The notes under the pieces are model-generated. The model ran no database searches, was not told the origin of the DNA, and saw nothing but the letters and a program-made list of their open reading frames with translations. Shown here in pieces: positions 1-11,171 of a DNA stretch of 64,000 bases. Position 1 is the stretch's first letter. Each line of letters starts with the position of its first letter. The DNA is taken from the NCBI GenBank assembly GCA_933228895.1, contig OW121856.1:114117163-114181162 (forward strand), in the 5' to 3' direction. Both the position numbers and the translations under genes were made by a program. This stretch comes from Platycnemis pennipes (taxonomy: Eukaryota > Arthropoda > Insecta > Odonata > Platycnemididae).

Positions 1-329
1 GCGCCTGAAGCGACAGTCAGGTAGTAGCTGGTAGTGGGCGAGGAAGTCTGCTCCAATTATGGGGGTGGCTACGTCGGCAATGATAAAACGCCACGAAAAA
101 TCGCGGCGGAGTCCGAGATTTAATTGCAGTGGTAAGTAACCATAGGTCCGGATGATCATCTGGTTGGCGGCGCTGAGGTCCAATCCGGTAGGAGAGAAGT
201 GGCCATTTAATAGTCGCCGCGGGAAACAGCAGAGGTCGGAGCCAGTGTCGACGAGGAATCGATGCTTGCTGACCTGGTCTGTGACGAGCAGGCGGCTTCC
301 TGTGAGTTGGCAACCGGTTTCCGCCACTA
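1..329 (-). CDS. Ty3/gypsy (CsRn1-type) pol, protease start; runs off window
   Basis: Read on the minus strand this frame is open from the gag stop (327-329) to the window edge and contains the aspartic-protease signature FLVDTGSD, with DTG at 241-249. Relative to gag it lies in the -1 frame, the usual gag-pol arrangement of Ty3/gypsy elements where pol is made by ribosomal frameshifting. The protease would cut the gag-pol polyprotein. Reverse transcriptase, RNase H and integrase would lie to the left, outside the window, so intactness cannot be judged. Seen: the motif and frame. Known: DTG proteases of Metaviridae. Inferred: frameshift expression. Confidence 0.75.
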
Positions 330-1253
330 GCGGCTGCCGTCGGAGTTTTCCGCCTCGTAAGAGCAGGGCGTCGTGCAGCGTCGAGCCTGATTTCCGAATT
401 TGCGGTGATACCAACAGACACGGTCCGACGTGGAGCTTGAGCTGGAGCGAGATGCTGGAGAGCCTGAGGGGGCGGTAGGATAGGAACGGCCGTGGGATCG
501 AGACCGCCGGTGATTGCAGCGAGAGCACGCTTGAAGAGCGGCTACCTTCTGAGTTAAGTCCTGCAACTGTTTGGAGAGCGAAAGAATCGGATCGGTGGTC
601 GGCGTGCTGGTAGCGGCGTGGATGTCGGCGGGAACGCTCGGCGGAGAGACCTCAATGATGCGGTCCGCGAGCTTGGCGACTTCGTCCAGCGGTAGGTTCA
701 GTTGGACTTGAAGAATAACTTGGACGGCTGCCGGGAGACGCTGCAGCCATAGCGTCCGAAGTAGATCATCCTGGACTTGGGTGGTTCCTGCTAACGAGCG
801 AAGATGGCGCAGGAATTGAGAGGGAGTCTGCTCGCCTAGCTCTTCCTCGGTGAGGAGCTGCCTAACCCGCTTTTCTTCGGACAGCGAGAGGCGCCGAATA
901 AGTTCCTCCTTCAGACGTTGGTACCGACCTTCACTGGGAGGATTAATAAGAATATCCTGAACCTCCGCCGCCCATCTGGCGTCGAGATGGGAGGCGACGT
1001 ATCCATATCGCGTGGCGTCTTGAGTGATGTTCGACAGAGCGAATTGAGCTTCCACTTGGGCAAACCATACGACAGGATTATCAGGCCAAAACGGTGGGAG
1101 TTTCGGGGACACGCGGTGGACGCCCGGAGTGTACGCAGCCTGATGTTGTGCATCACGCTCTCCCGCGTCTGCGAGAGTCGTGAGGTGAATTCTCCGCTGC
1201 AGCTCTTCGTTTTCTTGCTTAAGTAGCGTAAGCTGCCGCTGAAGCTCCTCCAT
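327..1253 (-). CDS. gag: gag of a CsRn1-type Ty3/gypsy retrotransposon
   Basis: The 308-residue open frame starts with an ATG eight bases downstream of the primer-binding site. A coiled-coil-like N-terminus (residues 1-25, rich in E, L and Q) is followed by the capsid-type segment LPPFWPDNPVVWFAQVEAQF, typical of arthropod gypsy gag. The C-terminus carries a nucleocapsid motif of the unusual CHCC type: C280-X2-H283-X9-C293-X3-C297 (CWYHRKFG...ARRC..PC) rather than CCHC. CHCC gag boxes together with a tRNA-Trp primer site are hallmarks of the CsRn1 clade. The frame has no internal stop, so the element may be fairly young. A Ser/Arg-rich stretch precedes the box (about residues 245-275). Confidence 0.88.
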   Translation of the reverse strand: MEELQRQLTLLKQENEELQRRIHLTTLADAGERDAQHQAAYTPGVHRVSPKLPPFWPDNPVVWFAQVEAQFALSNITQDATRYGYVASHLDARWAAEVQDILINPPSEGRYQRLKEELIRRLSLSEEKRVRQLLTEEELGEQTPSQFLRHLRSLAGTTQVQDDLLRTLWLQRLPAAVQVILQVQLNLPLDEVAKLADRIIEVSPPSVPADIHAATSTPTTDPILSLSKQLQDLTQKVAALQACSRCNHRRSRSHGRSYPTAPSGSPASRSSSSSTSDRVCWYHRKFGNQARRCTTPCSYEAENSDGSR

Positions 1254-1260
1254 GGCGAGT

Positions 1261-1279
1261 AATCACGTCGGGGTCACCA
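1261..1279 (-). promoter_or_regulatory. Primer-binding site, tRNA-Trp
   Basis: The minus-strand 19-mer TGGTGACCCCGACGTGATT matches the complement of the 3' end of eukaryotic tRNA-Trp (...AATCACGTCGGGGTCA plus CCA). It lies one base inside the LTR and eight bases before the gag ATG. It is the priming site for minus-strand DNA synthesis and supports placement in the CsRn1 group. Confidence 0.88.
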
Positions 1280-1280
1280 C

Positions 1281-1523
1281 TGTGGGAAAAGGCGTTAAGA
1301 ATTATACAGCGGTCCGTGCGTATTTCCTTCTATTCTCTGGTACATTCATTCCACGATACATTCCACGGGTGGTTCGTTCCGGACTGTCTCGAGGGTGTAG
1401 CGGGAGAAAGCTTTTATACCCCTCGCCGAGGGCTCCACACCTCTCCCGAACTTTCTCGAAGCCTCGTCTCGAAGCTTCGAAGACGCCGAAGCTAGACCGG
1501 GAGCCAGTTGAATGGTGCCACAC
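1281..1523 (-). repeat. 5' LTR of the CsRn1-type element
   Basis: Read on the minus strand, about 243 bp run from TGTGGCACC (near 1522) to CCCACA (1281), immediately upstream of the primer site. A TATA box (GGTATAAAAG at 1411-1420) lies near the middle. The partner LTR is off the window, so the exact start (1522 or 1524) and the target duplication cannot be fixed. Confidence 0.75.
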
Positions 1524-2424
1524 ATGAGTACTTGGTGCGCCAAAAATAATTTGCAATTAAATTGTTCTAAAACCACATATCTTCTCTTTCACACTAATAA
1601 GGCTCCCTTAACTCTGAGCCCTTTACTTACCTTGAATGGACATAGCATAAAACGCCTTGATATAACCAATTTCTTGGGTTTCACCATAAGTGACAATTTG
1701 TCTTGGCAAGAACACATTAATACTGTTGCCAACAAAGTGGCGACTGACCTCTTCATTATACGAAGGCTGACTTTGATCATATCTGAGGAATGCCTCAAGT
1801 TTTTCTATGTGGCAAAAATTCATTCTTTACTCACGTATGGTATCATCATCTGGGGCAACTCATTTCAATGTAAGAGAATTTTCTCCCTGCAGAAACAAGC
1901 TGTCAAAGCAATTGCTGGTGTTTCTGTCAGAGAGCATGGCAAACCCTTTTTTAAAACATTGAAAATCTTAACCCTACCCAGCATCTACATCCTTCAATGC
2001 TCCTCCTTTGTTAAAGAAAACCCCACTATCTTCCCGCCTAACAACTCTTTCCATGCCCATGACACTCGGGCTAATGGCGACGTGCACCTCCAAAGGTTCA
2101 ACTCTAGCCTTACTAAAAATGGCCCACACTTCATGTGTGCCCGTATTTATAATCATCTCCCTCCAAATTTGAAAGGCATTTCCACAGTAGGGAAATTTAA
2201 ATCTGAATTGAAGAACTTTCTACTAGAGAATGCTTTCTATAGCACCTCTGAATATTTAAATGGTTAACTGTGTTTTGTAAACTGTGCATAATTATGTTGT
2301 TTTTATTATTTTTTATAATATATATATATTCTTTAAATTGTATGTATGTATCCATGTAATTGACGACATTCCCATGTCTATAAGACCTAAACGGAATAAA
2401 GAATTATTATTATTATTATTACAA
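1524..2424 (+). pseudogene. Non-LTR retrotransposon, C-terminal part and 3' tail
   Basis: An open frame to 2267 gives about 250 residues resembling the end of the reverse transcriptase and the downstream C-terminal region of CR1/Jockey-superfamily LINEs: a thumb-like FLGFTISDNLSWQEHI block, LLTYGIIIWGNS, LQKQAVKAIAGV and a final NHLPPNLKG...FKSELKNFLL block. The element ends in AATAAAG followed by a (ATT)n tail at 2397-2423, the expected LINE 3' end. The 5' part of the reverse transcriptase is absent because the gypsy LTR abuts at 1523. The gypsy element most likely inserted into this LINE, the remainder of which would be left of the window. Clade assignment is tentative. Confidence 0.75.
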
Positions 2425-2464
2425 GCGTTTGTTCAAAAAATTGTATTGTGTAAAGCAGCCTTTA
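2425..2464. mobile_element. Terminal fragment of the 61.3-kb MITE family
   Basis: The sequence from ACAAGCGTTTG to GTGTAAAGCAGCC closely resembles the right terminus of the MITE at 61330-61547 (ACAAGCGTTTG to GTGTAAAGCGG). It directly follows the LINE tail, suggesting that the LINE was inserted in, or next to, an older MITE copy. Confidence 0.55.
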
Positions 2465-3426
2465 TAGCAGTGATTTTTGTTTTATTAAAAAGATAATTTT
2501 CTGCATTCGTTGACACCACTATTTTCCATTCAGTTCAATGTAAACAAATGGGACTCATTTTAACAACAAAAAACTACAGTAATGAAATTATTAATGACAA
2601 AAGGCGGGCACCTTTGATTTCCTAAAAAATTTCAAAATAGCTAAAATAAATGGGGTTCAAAGGAAAAATAAAAAGGTAGTATTTTTATTTTATGATATTT
2701 CAAAGTAAGGATTTTTTCAATGAAGTTCATTAATTCACTTGTTCTCATATAGCAGAACTGCAAAACAATGTTTGCAAAAATAAAGTTTTTGTCTACTTGG
2801 AATGCATAATAAATAAGTGGTACACACATGAATCATTCATCAAATCCAGTAACTGAATGCACATTCAATTAGAATTTGGAAGACTGTTTCAGCAGCTAAC
2901 ATTCCATATTACCAATTACATGCATCACATATATTATGCTCATTTGAGTTATGACCAATGCGTTGACTTGCAAAGTATCCGATTATACTCTGCCGAATAC
3001 CTTCTTCATTCCCAGCCCGACTATATTATTCAGTATGTGGAAATGTGCAAGATTCAAATCGCTTTTGATGTCTTAGGCGAGTTAAGATGCACAGCAGGGA
3101 GAATGTTGCGTGGCGCAGTGGTTGACGATGGATGGCAGAAATGATGTCATGCAGCTTACTCTCCAGATGGCGTGATCTATTTTCTTTGGACTGTTACTAA
3201 ATAAGTATGAGCATCTTAAGAAAATCTAAGACTATACTTATTCATTGTTCTTTGCCATCTACTCGACCCCAATATTACTGTAGCTAAATTTGGTAAGTTC
3301 CTCATTCTCTTACAAAATTATATCTTATTTTAATTTGCTTACTCCTTTAACGAAATGCAATATGCCCATGAAAAAACAAAGCTGACTGATTATTATTAAA
3401 AATAGAAATTGATTTTCCAAGTTTAT
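2465..3426. other. AT-rich stretch without recognised gene
   Basis: No coding signature, terminal repeats or RNA gene could be recognised. A tRNA A-box-like string (TGGCGCAGTGG near 3112) is present, but no B box follows, so no SINE is called. Confidence 0.5.
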
Positions 3427-3990
3427 CACCATCATGGGTAAACTGTCCTAGGATTGGTTTGATGCAGCCCTCCACTTGTTTCTTCTATTGGCCAACCTCT
3501 TCATATTGACGTAATTCCTCTCTTTCACATTCTTTACGACTTGTTCCATATAACTCATACAAGGCCTACTCTTTCCATTCTTCCCGTTCACTTTTCCCTT
3601 GATGATTGTTTTTGTCAGGCCATTGTGCCTTAAGATATGGCCAATTAGGTTGTTCCGTATTTGTTTTATAGTTTTCATAAGGCTTCTCTTTTCTCCCACT
3701 CTTCTTAGGACTTCTTCATTTGTCACTCGGTCAATCCATTTAATTTTCAGCATTCTTCTGTAGCACCATATTTCGGTGCTTCCACCCTTTTCTTCTCCGC
3801 TGCTCTCATCGTCCATGCCTCACTGCCGTAAAGAAAATGCTGCAGATATATGTTTTGATGAATTGCTTCCTTACTTCTACGCTTGTATTTCCATCTGTAA
3901 GTAGATTCTTCTTTTGATAGAATGCTCTCTTTGCCTGGGCTATTCTACTCACTATTTCTTTCTTCCTTCGTCCATCGTTGGTTATGGTCA
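3427..3990 (-). pseudogene. RTE-like LINE, 5'-truncated 3' end
   Basis: The minus-strand frame at 3448-3816 (IWCYRRMLKIKWIDRVTNEE ... GHILRHNGL ... KWRAASNQS) is closely related to the C-terminus of the larger RTE-like LINE at 11172-13397. A second short frame (3806-3991) carries the preceding block (VSRIAQAKRAFYQKKNLLT). The frame change near 3810 and amino-acid differences show it is a decayed copy. The 3' end at about 3427 has a short ATGATGG tail. The truncated 5' end abuts Penelope-like sequence near 3990. Confidence 0.85.
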
Positions 3991-4640
3991 TCCTCGTCCT
4001 CGAGAATCCTCATTAAAAACTGAAGAGGACCACATCGTGGTAGTGCTCGGAAAGAATGGCTACTCAGAGTCATTTGTCAGGAGAAACACCAAAAAGAAGT
4101 CGAGAGTTTCCGACGAAGATAGTCCCAAAGCTGCGGTTCATGCCCTTACATTTCTGAATGCATTTCCCGAATACTTCGGAAAGCAGACATCAAGGGGCGG
4201 TTTGGCACTCTGACCAAAATCAAAGTAGTTCTACCATCAGAGCAAAGGACGACCGGCTACACCCTTAACACCTGACAGAGGGAGTTAGTGAGAATCCCTG
4301 TTCATGCGGAAGAACATTCATTGGGGAAACAGGGCGCTCAGTGGCATGCAGGCTCCACCAGAGAGCGATCCTTCACCAGAGCACTAAGGAATCTGCAGTT
4401 GCCGAGCATGCAGCCTCCGGAGGTCCAGACGTCAAGCGTAATATTTTATCGGACAAGACACAGGTGATAGCGAAAGAACCGCACTAATACCCAAGATTAA
4501 TATGGGAAGAAGTCTAAATAGAAAAACGGTTGAACAACTTGGACTGTGACGGCGGCAGTTAAACTCTGCGCCGCCGCCAGGTGGAAGAGGATCCTTGGTG
4601 CGCCACCTTCAGGGAGAGCCCTCCAAGCACCGAGGGTCCA
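3991..4640 (+). pseudogene. Penelope-like element, linker and GIY-YIG endonuclease fragment
   Basis: Plus-strand frames, broken by shifts and stops, match the C-terminal half of Penelope-like retroelements. A linker (FLNAFPEYFGK..., 4150-4185) is followed by PCSCGRTFIGETGRSVACRL (about 4294-4353), where CxC ... FIGETGR is the GIY-YIG signature of these elements, then KESAVAEH (about 4390-4410) and PRLIWEEV..EKRLNNL (about 4490-4545), their usual C-terminal block. The reverse-transcriptase part is missing, cut by the RTE fragment at 3990. G-rich sequence to about 4640 may be its 3' region. Confidence 0.8.
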
Positions 4641-5084
4641 AAGATGAGTCACCACCTTGTGACGCAAGCGGCGGGGAAAGAGGGGAAGCGAAGAGAGAGA
4701 CGATGCCAAATAAGGAGGGGGGCATGTCTTTCCAATAAGTAATAGCCAAGGTGCTGTGTACTTCTTCGTAGGTATTTCACTTCCTTCATGGTGCAATGGA
4801 CGTGAAAGCAATTCGGATGACAAAGCACCATGAGTGGTGGCTCCTGAAAGAGGAAACTGGATATTCTCCACACTGCGAAAACCTACGCTCAACTGATTAA
4901 GATTAACTCTTTCACAACTTATCACTACCAACCTGCCAGTTTGGGCTAGCTATTGCGTTGTATGTCTTGTGCTTAATGCTAAATTTCCATTTTAATATAA
5001 TCAATTTTGGATCTTTTCGTATCGCTGGAATTCCCTGGAATTGATATTAAATCAATTCTTTGAAATACTTCCTGTCGGCATTCC
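4641..5084. other. No gene recognised
   Basis: This may be residual Penelope-like 3' sequence followed by unassigned DNA. The open frames here (for example 4497-4931 minus) have no family signature. Confidence 0.4.
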
Positions 5085-6575
5085 ATGGGATCCGAATGAA
5101 TTAGTTTTGATCAGAGTATTTTTAAAAGCTGTGATAGGGAAGAACCTAGTAACTACAGACCCATTTCACTCACGTCAATCTCTTGTTAGGAACTTGAGCA
5201 CATTGTAGTCAGTTCAATCATGGGGCATTTGGATAGTCAGAGATTGCTCATAAACAGCCGACATGGGTTCCGGAAAAGTAGATCTTGCAAGACACAATTA
5301 GTTTCACTCGTACATGATATTTTAGTCCACGGCGAGAACAGTACTGGAGTTGATTCGATATTTTTAGATTTTAAAAAGGCATTCGATAAAGTTCCTCATG
5401 ATAAATTAATCTTGAAATTAGAGAGTTTTGGTATAAATAAAGACGTTTTATGTTGGGTAAAAGAATTCTTAAGTGGGCGAGAGCAGAGGGTTGTCATAGA
5501 TGGTATCATGTCGGACACAATCAAAGCCACGTCGGGAGTTCCCCAGGGCAGCGTAGTAGGTCCGTTTTTATTTCTTTTATAGATGAACGATTTGGGTACC
5601 GAGGTTAGTAGTAACCTTAGACTTCTTGCAGACGATGCGGTAGTGTATAGGGGTATAACAAAAGAAGAAGACAGGAAATCGCTTAGCAATGATTTAGATG
5701 CAATTCAAGAGTGGTGCGACAAATTGCAGTTAGAACTTAACATTAAAAAGTGTGTAGCTATCAATATTTGGAGGAGAATAATTCGATAGAGCGATCCTAT
5801 GAAATTAATAACACGAAGATTGAAAGCGTTGAAACCATAAGTTATTTAGTTGTAACAATCACAAAACATTTATCGTGGGGAAGACACATCCGGGAAATAT
5901 GCGGCCGAGCGAAGAGAAAGCTAGGATTTATAGCAAGAGTGTTAGGGAAATGTGATGAGAAGACAAAAGAGCGATGTTACTTTTCACTACTTAGGCCCCA
6001 CCTTGAGTATGCAGCCAGTGTATGGGATCCGAATGAATTAGGTTTGATCAGAGAACTAGACAGTGTGCAGCGTAGAGCAGCTAGGTTCGTGAAAAGGTGT
6101 TACGATAGGTTGAGTAGCGTTTCAGAATTAATGAAAGAATTAGGGTGGGAATCATTATCAGACCGTAGGTTTAAGTACAGATTAATTCTATTAGAGATAT
6201 TTTAATCGGATACCTTTACTGAAGATGTTAGGCACATATTAAAAACACCAGTGTATTATGCTAGATTCAACCAGATAAACAAGATTAGAGAGATAGATTG
6301 TCATACTGATAGATTCAAAATGTAATTTTTCCCCGTTCTGTAAGAGAACACAATAGGCAGGCAAAGGGATTTGTTGGGGAAATATTTTAGAGTAGTCTGT
6401 AGTGCATGATGCATGTATTAATCCCTTAATACAATGTAGGTACTAACAATTTAGTTGCATGAGACCCTATTTTTGCTTGTAGCTTGTTTGTGTGTCAATT
6501 GTGCATGCTTGGTGATCTTCACCCCCTGCCACACACCCTTGTGGTGGCTTGCAGTGTATCGCGTAGATGTGGGTA
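5085..6575 (+). pseudogene. CR1-like LINE, copy A (reverse transcriptase to 3' UTR)
   Basis: The reverse transcriptase begins near the NYRPISL block (5150) and continues with HGFRKSRSCKTQL, motif A FLDFKKAFDKVPHDKL, GVPQGSVVGP and catalytic LLADDAVVY (about 5617-5644). The C-terminal region has RKLGFIARVLGKC, LLRPHLEYAASVWDP and RRAARFVKR. A TAG at 5580-5582 interrupts the LFLL/MNDLG block and a frameshift lies near 5760-5790, so no full protein can be made. The 3' UTR (6200-6575), including CTTCACCCCCTGCCACACAC, is shared with copy B. The 5' end is abnormal: 5085-5116 duplicates 6022-6053. All residues are as read. The CR1 assignment rests on family resemblance. Confidence 0.85.
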
Positions 6576-7469
6576 GTTGTATATGTAATCAATTACAAGG
6601 AACTTTCCAGGCATACCTATTTTGTGAAGGGACTACATTGTACGAATTGTTGTTGAGCGAATTAATTTCTTTACACCACTCTGTACTCTTTCTCCTCTTC
6701 CGTTCGTTCGTTGTACTTACACCTGGTGATTTCTGATCAAGGTTATTCGTGTGTCAAGGGTGTTCCTAACACCCCAATGCAAATTGTCTTTTAAAAATGG
6801 GTTGCACAACATTTTATTTGTAAAAACCATGAATGTTATTTAAATATATGTTTTTACGTGTAGTTTTTATGCTGAGGAGGAGTTGATCGTTTAACCTTGT
6901 AACCAGTGGTGGATCCAGGGTGTGGAAGGGTGGGGCAACCCCCCCACCCCCAAGAGTTGTTTGCTAGGTTCTGAGGGGTCATGAGGGGGCTCAGCAGAAG
7001 TTGCTCAAGAGGAGAGCATTTCGAGCACCCCTAAAATTTATGTCCAGATCCGATTCTTTCTCTTACGTACGAAAATTACTTTCTCAGAGTCTTGAATAAG
7101 AACTTCTTTGAATACTATTATCATGGCATAGGCACCGTTGTCCGTTGTCACTGGGTACTCACAAATGTTGCCATAACTTATGCAAAATAGCATCATCCAG
7201 ATCATTTCCATTTCCGATCTGCTCCTTTTAAATGGCTTTGTCAATTCCCTCACACTTTCTCGGAGGAATTTTGATCTACACATCTTGCTTTTTGGATTAA
7301 CGTTATTTTATATGACTTAAGAGTTAATGCCTGCCATATTTATCGAGTGGACAAACATTATCATTGGCCATCTATTAGTGTATCTTGAAACATTACGTGC
7401 TACGCACATCTCATCCACTGTGTCAACACCGCCCTTAGTAACGTTACCTATAATAAGATATTATCTCTG
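6576..7469. other. No gene recognised; possible hAT-like terminus at 6904
   Basis: The string CAGTGGTGGATCCAGGG at 6904 resembles the terminal repeats of common hAT-type MITEs, but no matching right end was found. The remainder shows no coding signature. Confidence 0.35.
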
Positions 7470-10265
7470 GTTTCTTCTTGTCACCTGTTGACCTATCTAT
7501 GCTCATACTTAAGTTATACGCGGTTAAGGACACAATGGTCAACAATATAGAAGTGATTCCCGATAATATAATAGAAAGTGTTTGGTGTTCCATTCAATAT
7601 GCTAATTCGAAAGTAATATATGTTCGTGCCTACTATAGACCACCTCATTCCTATGTACACTCAGTATTAGAACTCGACATATCAGGTCCATTAATTCCCA
7701 TATCAACGAACGACAGGTTATTGTAGGTGGAGATTTTGATACACCATCGGTAGATTGGAAAACATGTAGTCATAAGTCTGGGGGTAGGGACAAAGAAATC
7801 TGCTCGTCATTGTTTAACCTGTTCGCATAATACGCAGTACATCAAATAGTAAATTTGCATAATAGAAGGGAGAATGTTCTCGATTTACTTGCCTTAAACA
7901 TCCATGAAAAAGTTATTAAAGTTAAAAATGTCGATGGAATAAGTGACCACAAGGTAGTACACGTTAAATTATCCCTCAATACTGAACAAAATTTTAAATT
8001 AAAAAGAGAGATTTACCTTATTAGTAAAGCAGATTTTAACTGATTTAGGCGTGACCTCCAGACTTCTTTTAAAAAATTCGAGTACATCAGCAAAAATAGT
8101 GATATAGACAATACATGGAAAGAGTTCCTCCAAATTACACAGTCACTTGTCAACAGATATATACCTCATAAGTATAAGAGTGAGAATAGGTGGTACAATG
8201 GAGCCAAGGTGGTATAACACGGAGGTTAGAAAATGTTTTAAATGCCAACGAGTTAGCCACGCAAAACTGAGAGAAATGTAGCAAATAGCGATCTAAAAAA
8301 TATTATCAAACACTATAAAATGTGTAAAGCAGCTGCAAAAACAGCCCTTAGAAAAGTGTTTAGTGAATTGAAGAGAAAAGTACTCGGAGAACAACTGGAG
8401 GGAAATCTGAAAGCATTTGGTCATATGTTAGGGAAGTACAGGGAACTAAGAAGTCAATGGTTAATTCCTTGAAAAACCATAGGGGCGAAATAGCAACTTC
8501 CAGTTTAGACAAGGCTAATCTGTTGAATTATTTTTTTCAGACCGTTTTTAATCAATCCAAGCATAGTTTGCACGAAACCATACCAGACCGATTTCAGCAA
8601 CTAATGCCCCCGATCGATATATCTAGTAGTGGAATCGTATCCTTAATAAAAACATTAGCCCAAACAAGTTCTCAGGTCCCGATGAAATTCCAGCTCATGT
8701 GTATAAAGAATTAGCACTCAAAATGCTTACGTATCTTAAAGTAATATTTAATAGATCCCACGAAGAACATGCGGTTCCCAAAAACTGGAAGATAGCAAAT
8801 GTGACCCCACTTTTTAAAAGCGGCGATAGGGAACAGCCATGTAATTATAGACCAATATCATTAATGTCACTATTATGTAAAATTATAGAGCATATGATAG
8901 TTACATCAATAATGGGACACCTCCATAGCCAGGATTTATTGATAACAAACCAGCATGGGTTCAGAAAGGGAGAGGAGACTCAATTAGGTCTTTTTGTTCA
9001 TGACATTTTAGTTTCCGGAGAAAGTAACATACAGGTAGACGCAGTGTTTCTTGACTTTAGAAAAGCATTTGACAAGGTTTCCCACTGTCCCAAGTCCCAC
9101 GGAATAGACAATAATATATTAGTGCGGATAGGAGACTGTTTACATGAATGCGTTCAAAGGGTGGTATTAGATGGTGTCAGCTCAGGCGAAGTGAAAGTTA
9201 CATCGGGTGTTCCCCAGGGAAGCGTGATAGGCCCAATTTGGTTTCTTTGCTACGTAAATGACTTGAATACTGTTGTTAAAAATAGCAAATTCCATCTTTT
9301 TGCCAATGATGCAGTAGTTAATAAGGAAATTAGAAATGAAGAGGACAGTCAGTCTTTAGCTATGGATTTGGATGCGATTGATGATTGGTGTGATAGTTGG
9401 CAGCTAGAATTAAATTTGAAGAAATGTGCAATAATGAACTTTTGGAAAAAGAATAGCTTTCCCCGGAATAATTATTGCATCAAAATAAAGAAAGTATCTA
9501 ACTTAGAATCTATTAAATACTTAGGCGTCACCATCACTGAAGACATGTCATGGGGGAAACACATCAGGGATTGTAGCAAACCGTAGATAAAGATTCGTAA
9601 AAAGGGTTGTAGGCAAATGCGATGAGAGAGTGCGAGAAAAAAACTATTTTACACTTGTCAGGCCTCATTTAGAATATGCCGCTAGTATATGGGATCCATA
9701 TGAGTAAGGTATGATAAAAGAATTAGAGCGTGTGCAAAGGAGATCTGCTAGATTTGTTAAAGGCCATTATGATAATTGTATAAGTGCTACGAGTTTAATA
9801 GAAGAACTAGGATGGGGATTACTATCAGAACGCAGGTTAAAATTTAGGTAAAACCTCTTTAAGTAAATTTGAAACCAATTTGTTCACAGATGAGATTAGA
9901 TATATACTATAAACCCCTGCGTATTATGCTATGTTTAATCAGATTAACAAGATTAGAGAGATAGATTGTTGTACTGATAGATTTAAAATATTTTTCCCAC
10001 GTACTATAAGAGAGAACAATAGGCAGCGTAGCAAAGGGATAAGTAGGTGAAATATAGTCTGTAGTGCATGATGCATGTAATAACAACAACCACCCTTCTT
10101 ATTGTGTAGATACTAACCATCTATTTGCATGTGACCCTATTATCTAGCATGTCTCCATTAAATTTCCTAGTTTCATGTCAATAGTGCATGTTTGGTGATC
10201 TTCACCCCCTGCCACACACCCTTGTAGTGGCTCGCAGGGTATTGCATAGATGATGTAGATGGTAA
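7470..10265 (+). pseudogene. CR1-like LINE, copy B (endonuclease, reverse transcriptase, 3' UTR)
   Basis: This copy is longer than copy A. An APE-type endonuclease remnant (7478-8043: VIYVRAYYRPPH, then NVLDLLALN and DGISDHKVVHVKL) precedes the reverse transcriptase (8640-9580: NWKIANVTPLFKSGD, NYRPISLMS, QHGFRKGE, VFLDFRKAFDKV, GVPQGSVIGP). The catalytic block reads LFANDAVVN (about 9295-9320), whereas the family has ADD, so one metal-binding Asp has become Asn. Many stops and frame changes (7726, 7830, 8042, 8700, 9586) mark it as dead. The C-terminal block continues in another frame at 9590-9850. The 3' UTR matches copy A and ends in GATGTAGATG near 10260. Confidence 0.85.
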
Positions 10266-10328
10266 CGAGCAAGTCGTCCATAAAATATATACAGCCTGTA
10301 TGGTGCCCTAGAATTTCTGCTACGTTTA

Positions 10329-10663
10329 AGCTACGTTTTCATGTGGGCGTTTTTGCGTTGACGCACACTGCGCCACCAATCAGAAGCGAGCACGCCAACG
10401 CAGCCTGCGTTGCCGTCGGAGTTGGTCAACTTTCATCTTTCTGCGTTGACGCAGCTGCGTCAGAGCGAGGAACAACGCATTCTACCTGTCATTTGTTCGT
10501 CACGTGATTCTTTCGCTGGATTATCACGTATACTACGGTTTACCACCGTCATATGTTTTGGTGCGTTGCTGCTGGCGCTGCCGGTGACATGAAAACAGGG
10601 TATTCTCCTGACGCACAATGCAGCGTCAACTCAACGCAAAAACGCCCACATGAAAACGTAGCT
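10329..10663. mobile_element. 335-bp MITE with 33-bp perfect terminal inverted repeats
   Basis: The left end starts AGCTACGTTTTCATGTGGGC and 10329-10361 is perfectly inverted at 10631-10663. Both sides are flanked by TTA (10326-10328 and 10664-10666), a 3-bp target duplication typical of PIF/Harbinger-type elements. The interior has GTTGACGCA/TGCGTCA-type motifs in both orientations. Open frames inside (10259-10507, 10553-10774) carry no transposase signature, so the element is non-autonomous. The intact repeats suggest relatively recent mobility. Confidence 0.88.
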
Positions 10664-10666
10664 TTA

Positions 10667-11171
10667 GGCAATCGTGGGTTTTTTTTAAGAAGAACGCCAC
10701 CAAAAGGGAGTCAACCAAAGGAAATTATCAGAATGTGCTTTTTTCAGTCATCGTTTCGTTTGAGAAATGGCTAAAAACCTCAAAACAATACATTCACTTT
10801 GTTTTCTTTTGAAAATAAGTCTGTCTCCATAGCAGTATGGAACCCATACTGTGCGGTGACGTCAGAAGGCGTTTGAGGTCACGTGACTTTTGTCAAATTT
10901 TGGGAACATTTTAATAGCATTTAATGTTCTTTGTGTTTGGCATAGAAATTTTTGGCATTTATATTTAAATTGGTGAGAAAATTTCGCATCAAGAACATCA
11001 TTAATCTTCGAGAAACAAATTTCATGCATATTCCCCATTCGTAAATGCTCCCTTTTTAGGATGTAAGGCATGTTGTAGGGTGTTCGCTTTCGTAAGCATC
11101 GGTTCAGTCACCAAATTTAGTCCTCTAATGTTGCCGTCAGCAAAGTGAGCATGAAGTGTATCTTTTGATGT
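10667..11171. other. No gene recognised
   Basis: AT-rich sequence between the MITE and the 3' end of the RTE-like LINE. No coding, RNA or repeat signature was recognised. Confidence 0.45.

Noticed and set aside
3100..3150. tRNA-like A box TGGCGCAGTGG suggesting a SINE
   Set aside because: No B box or tail follows at the expected distance.
10259..10774. Short open frames inside and next to the 335-bp MITE
   Set aside because: They cross the terminal repeats and show no transposase motif.
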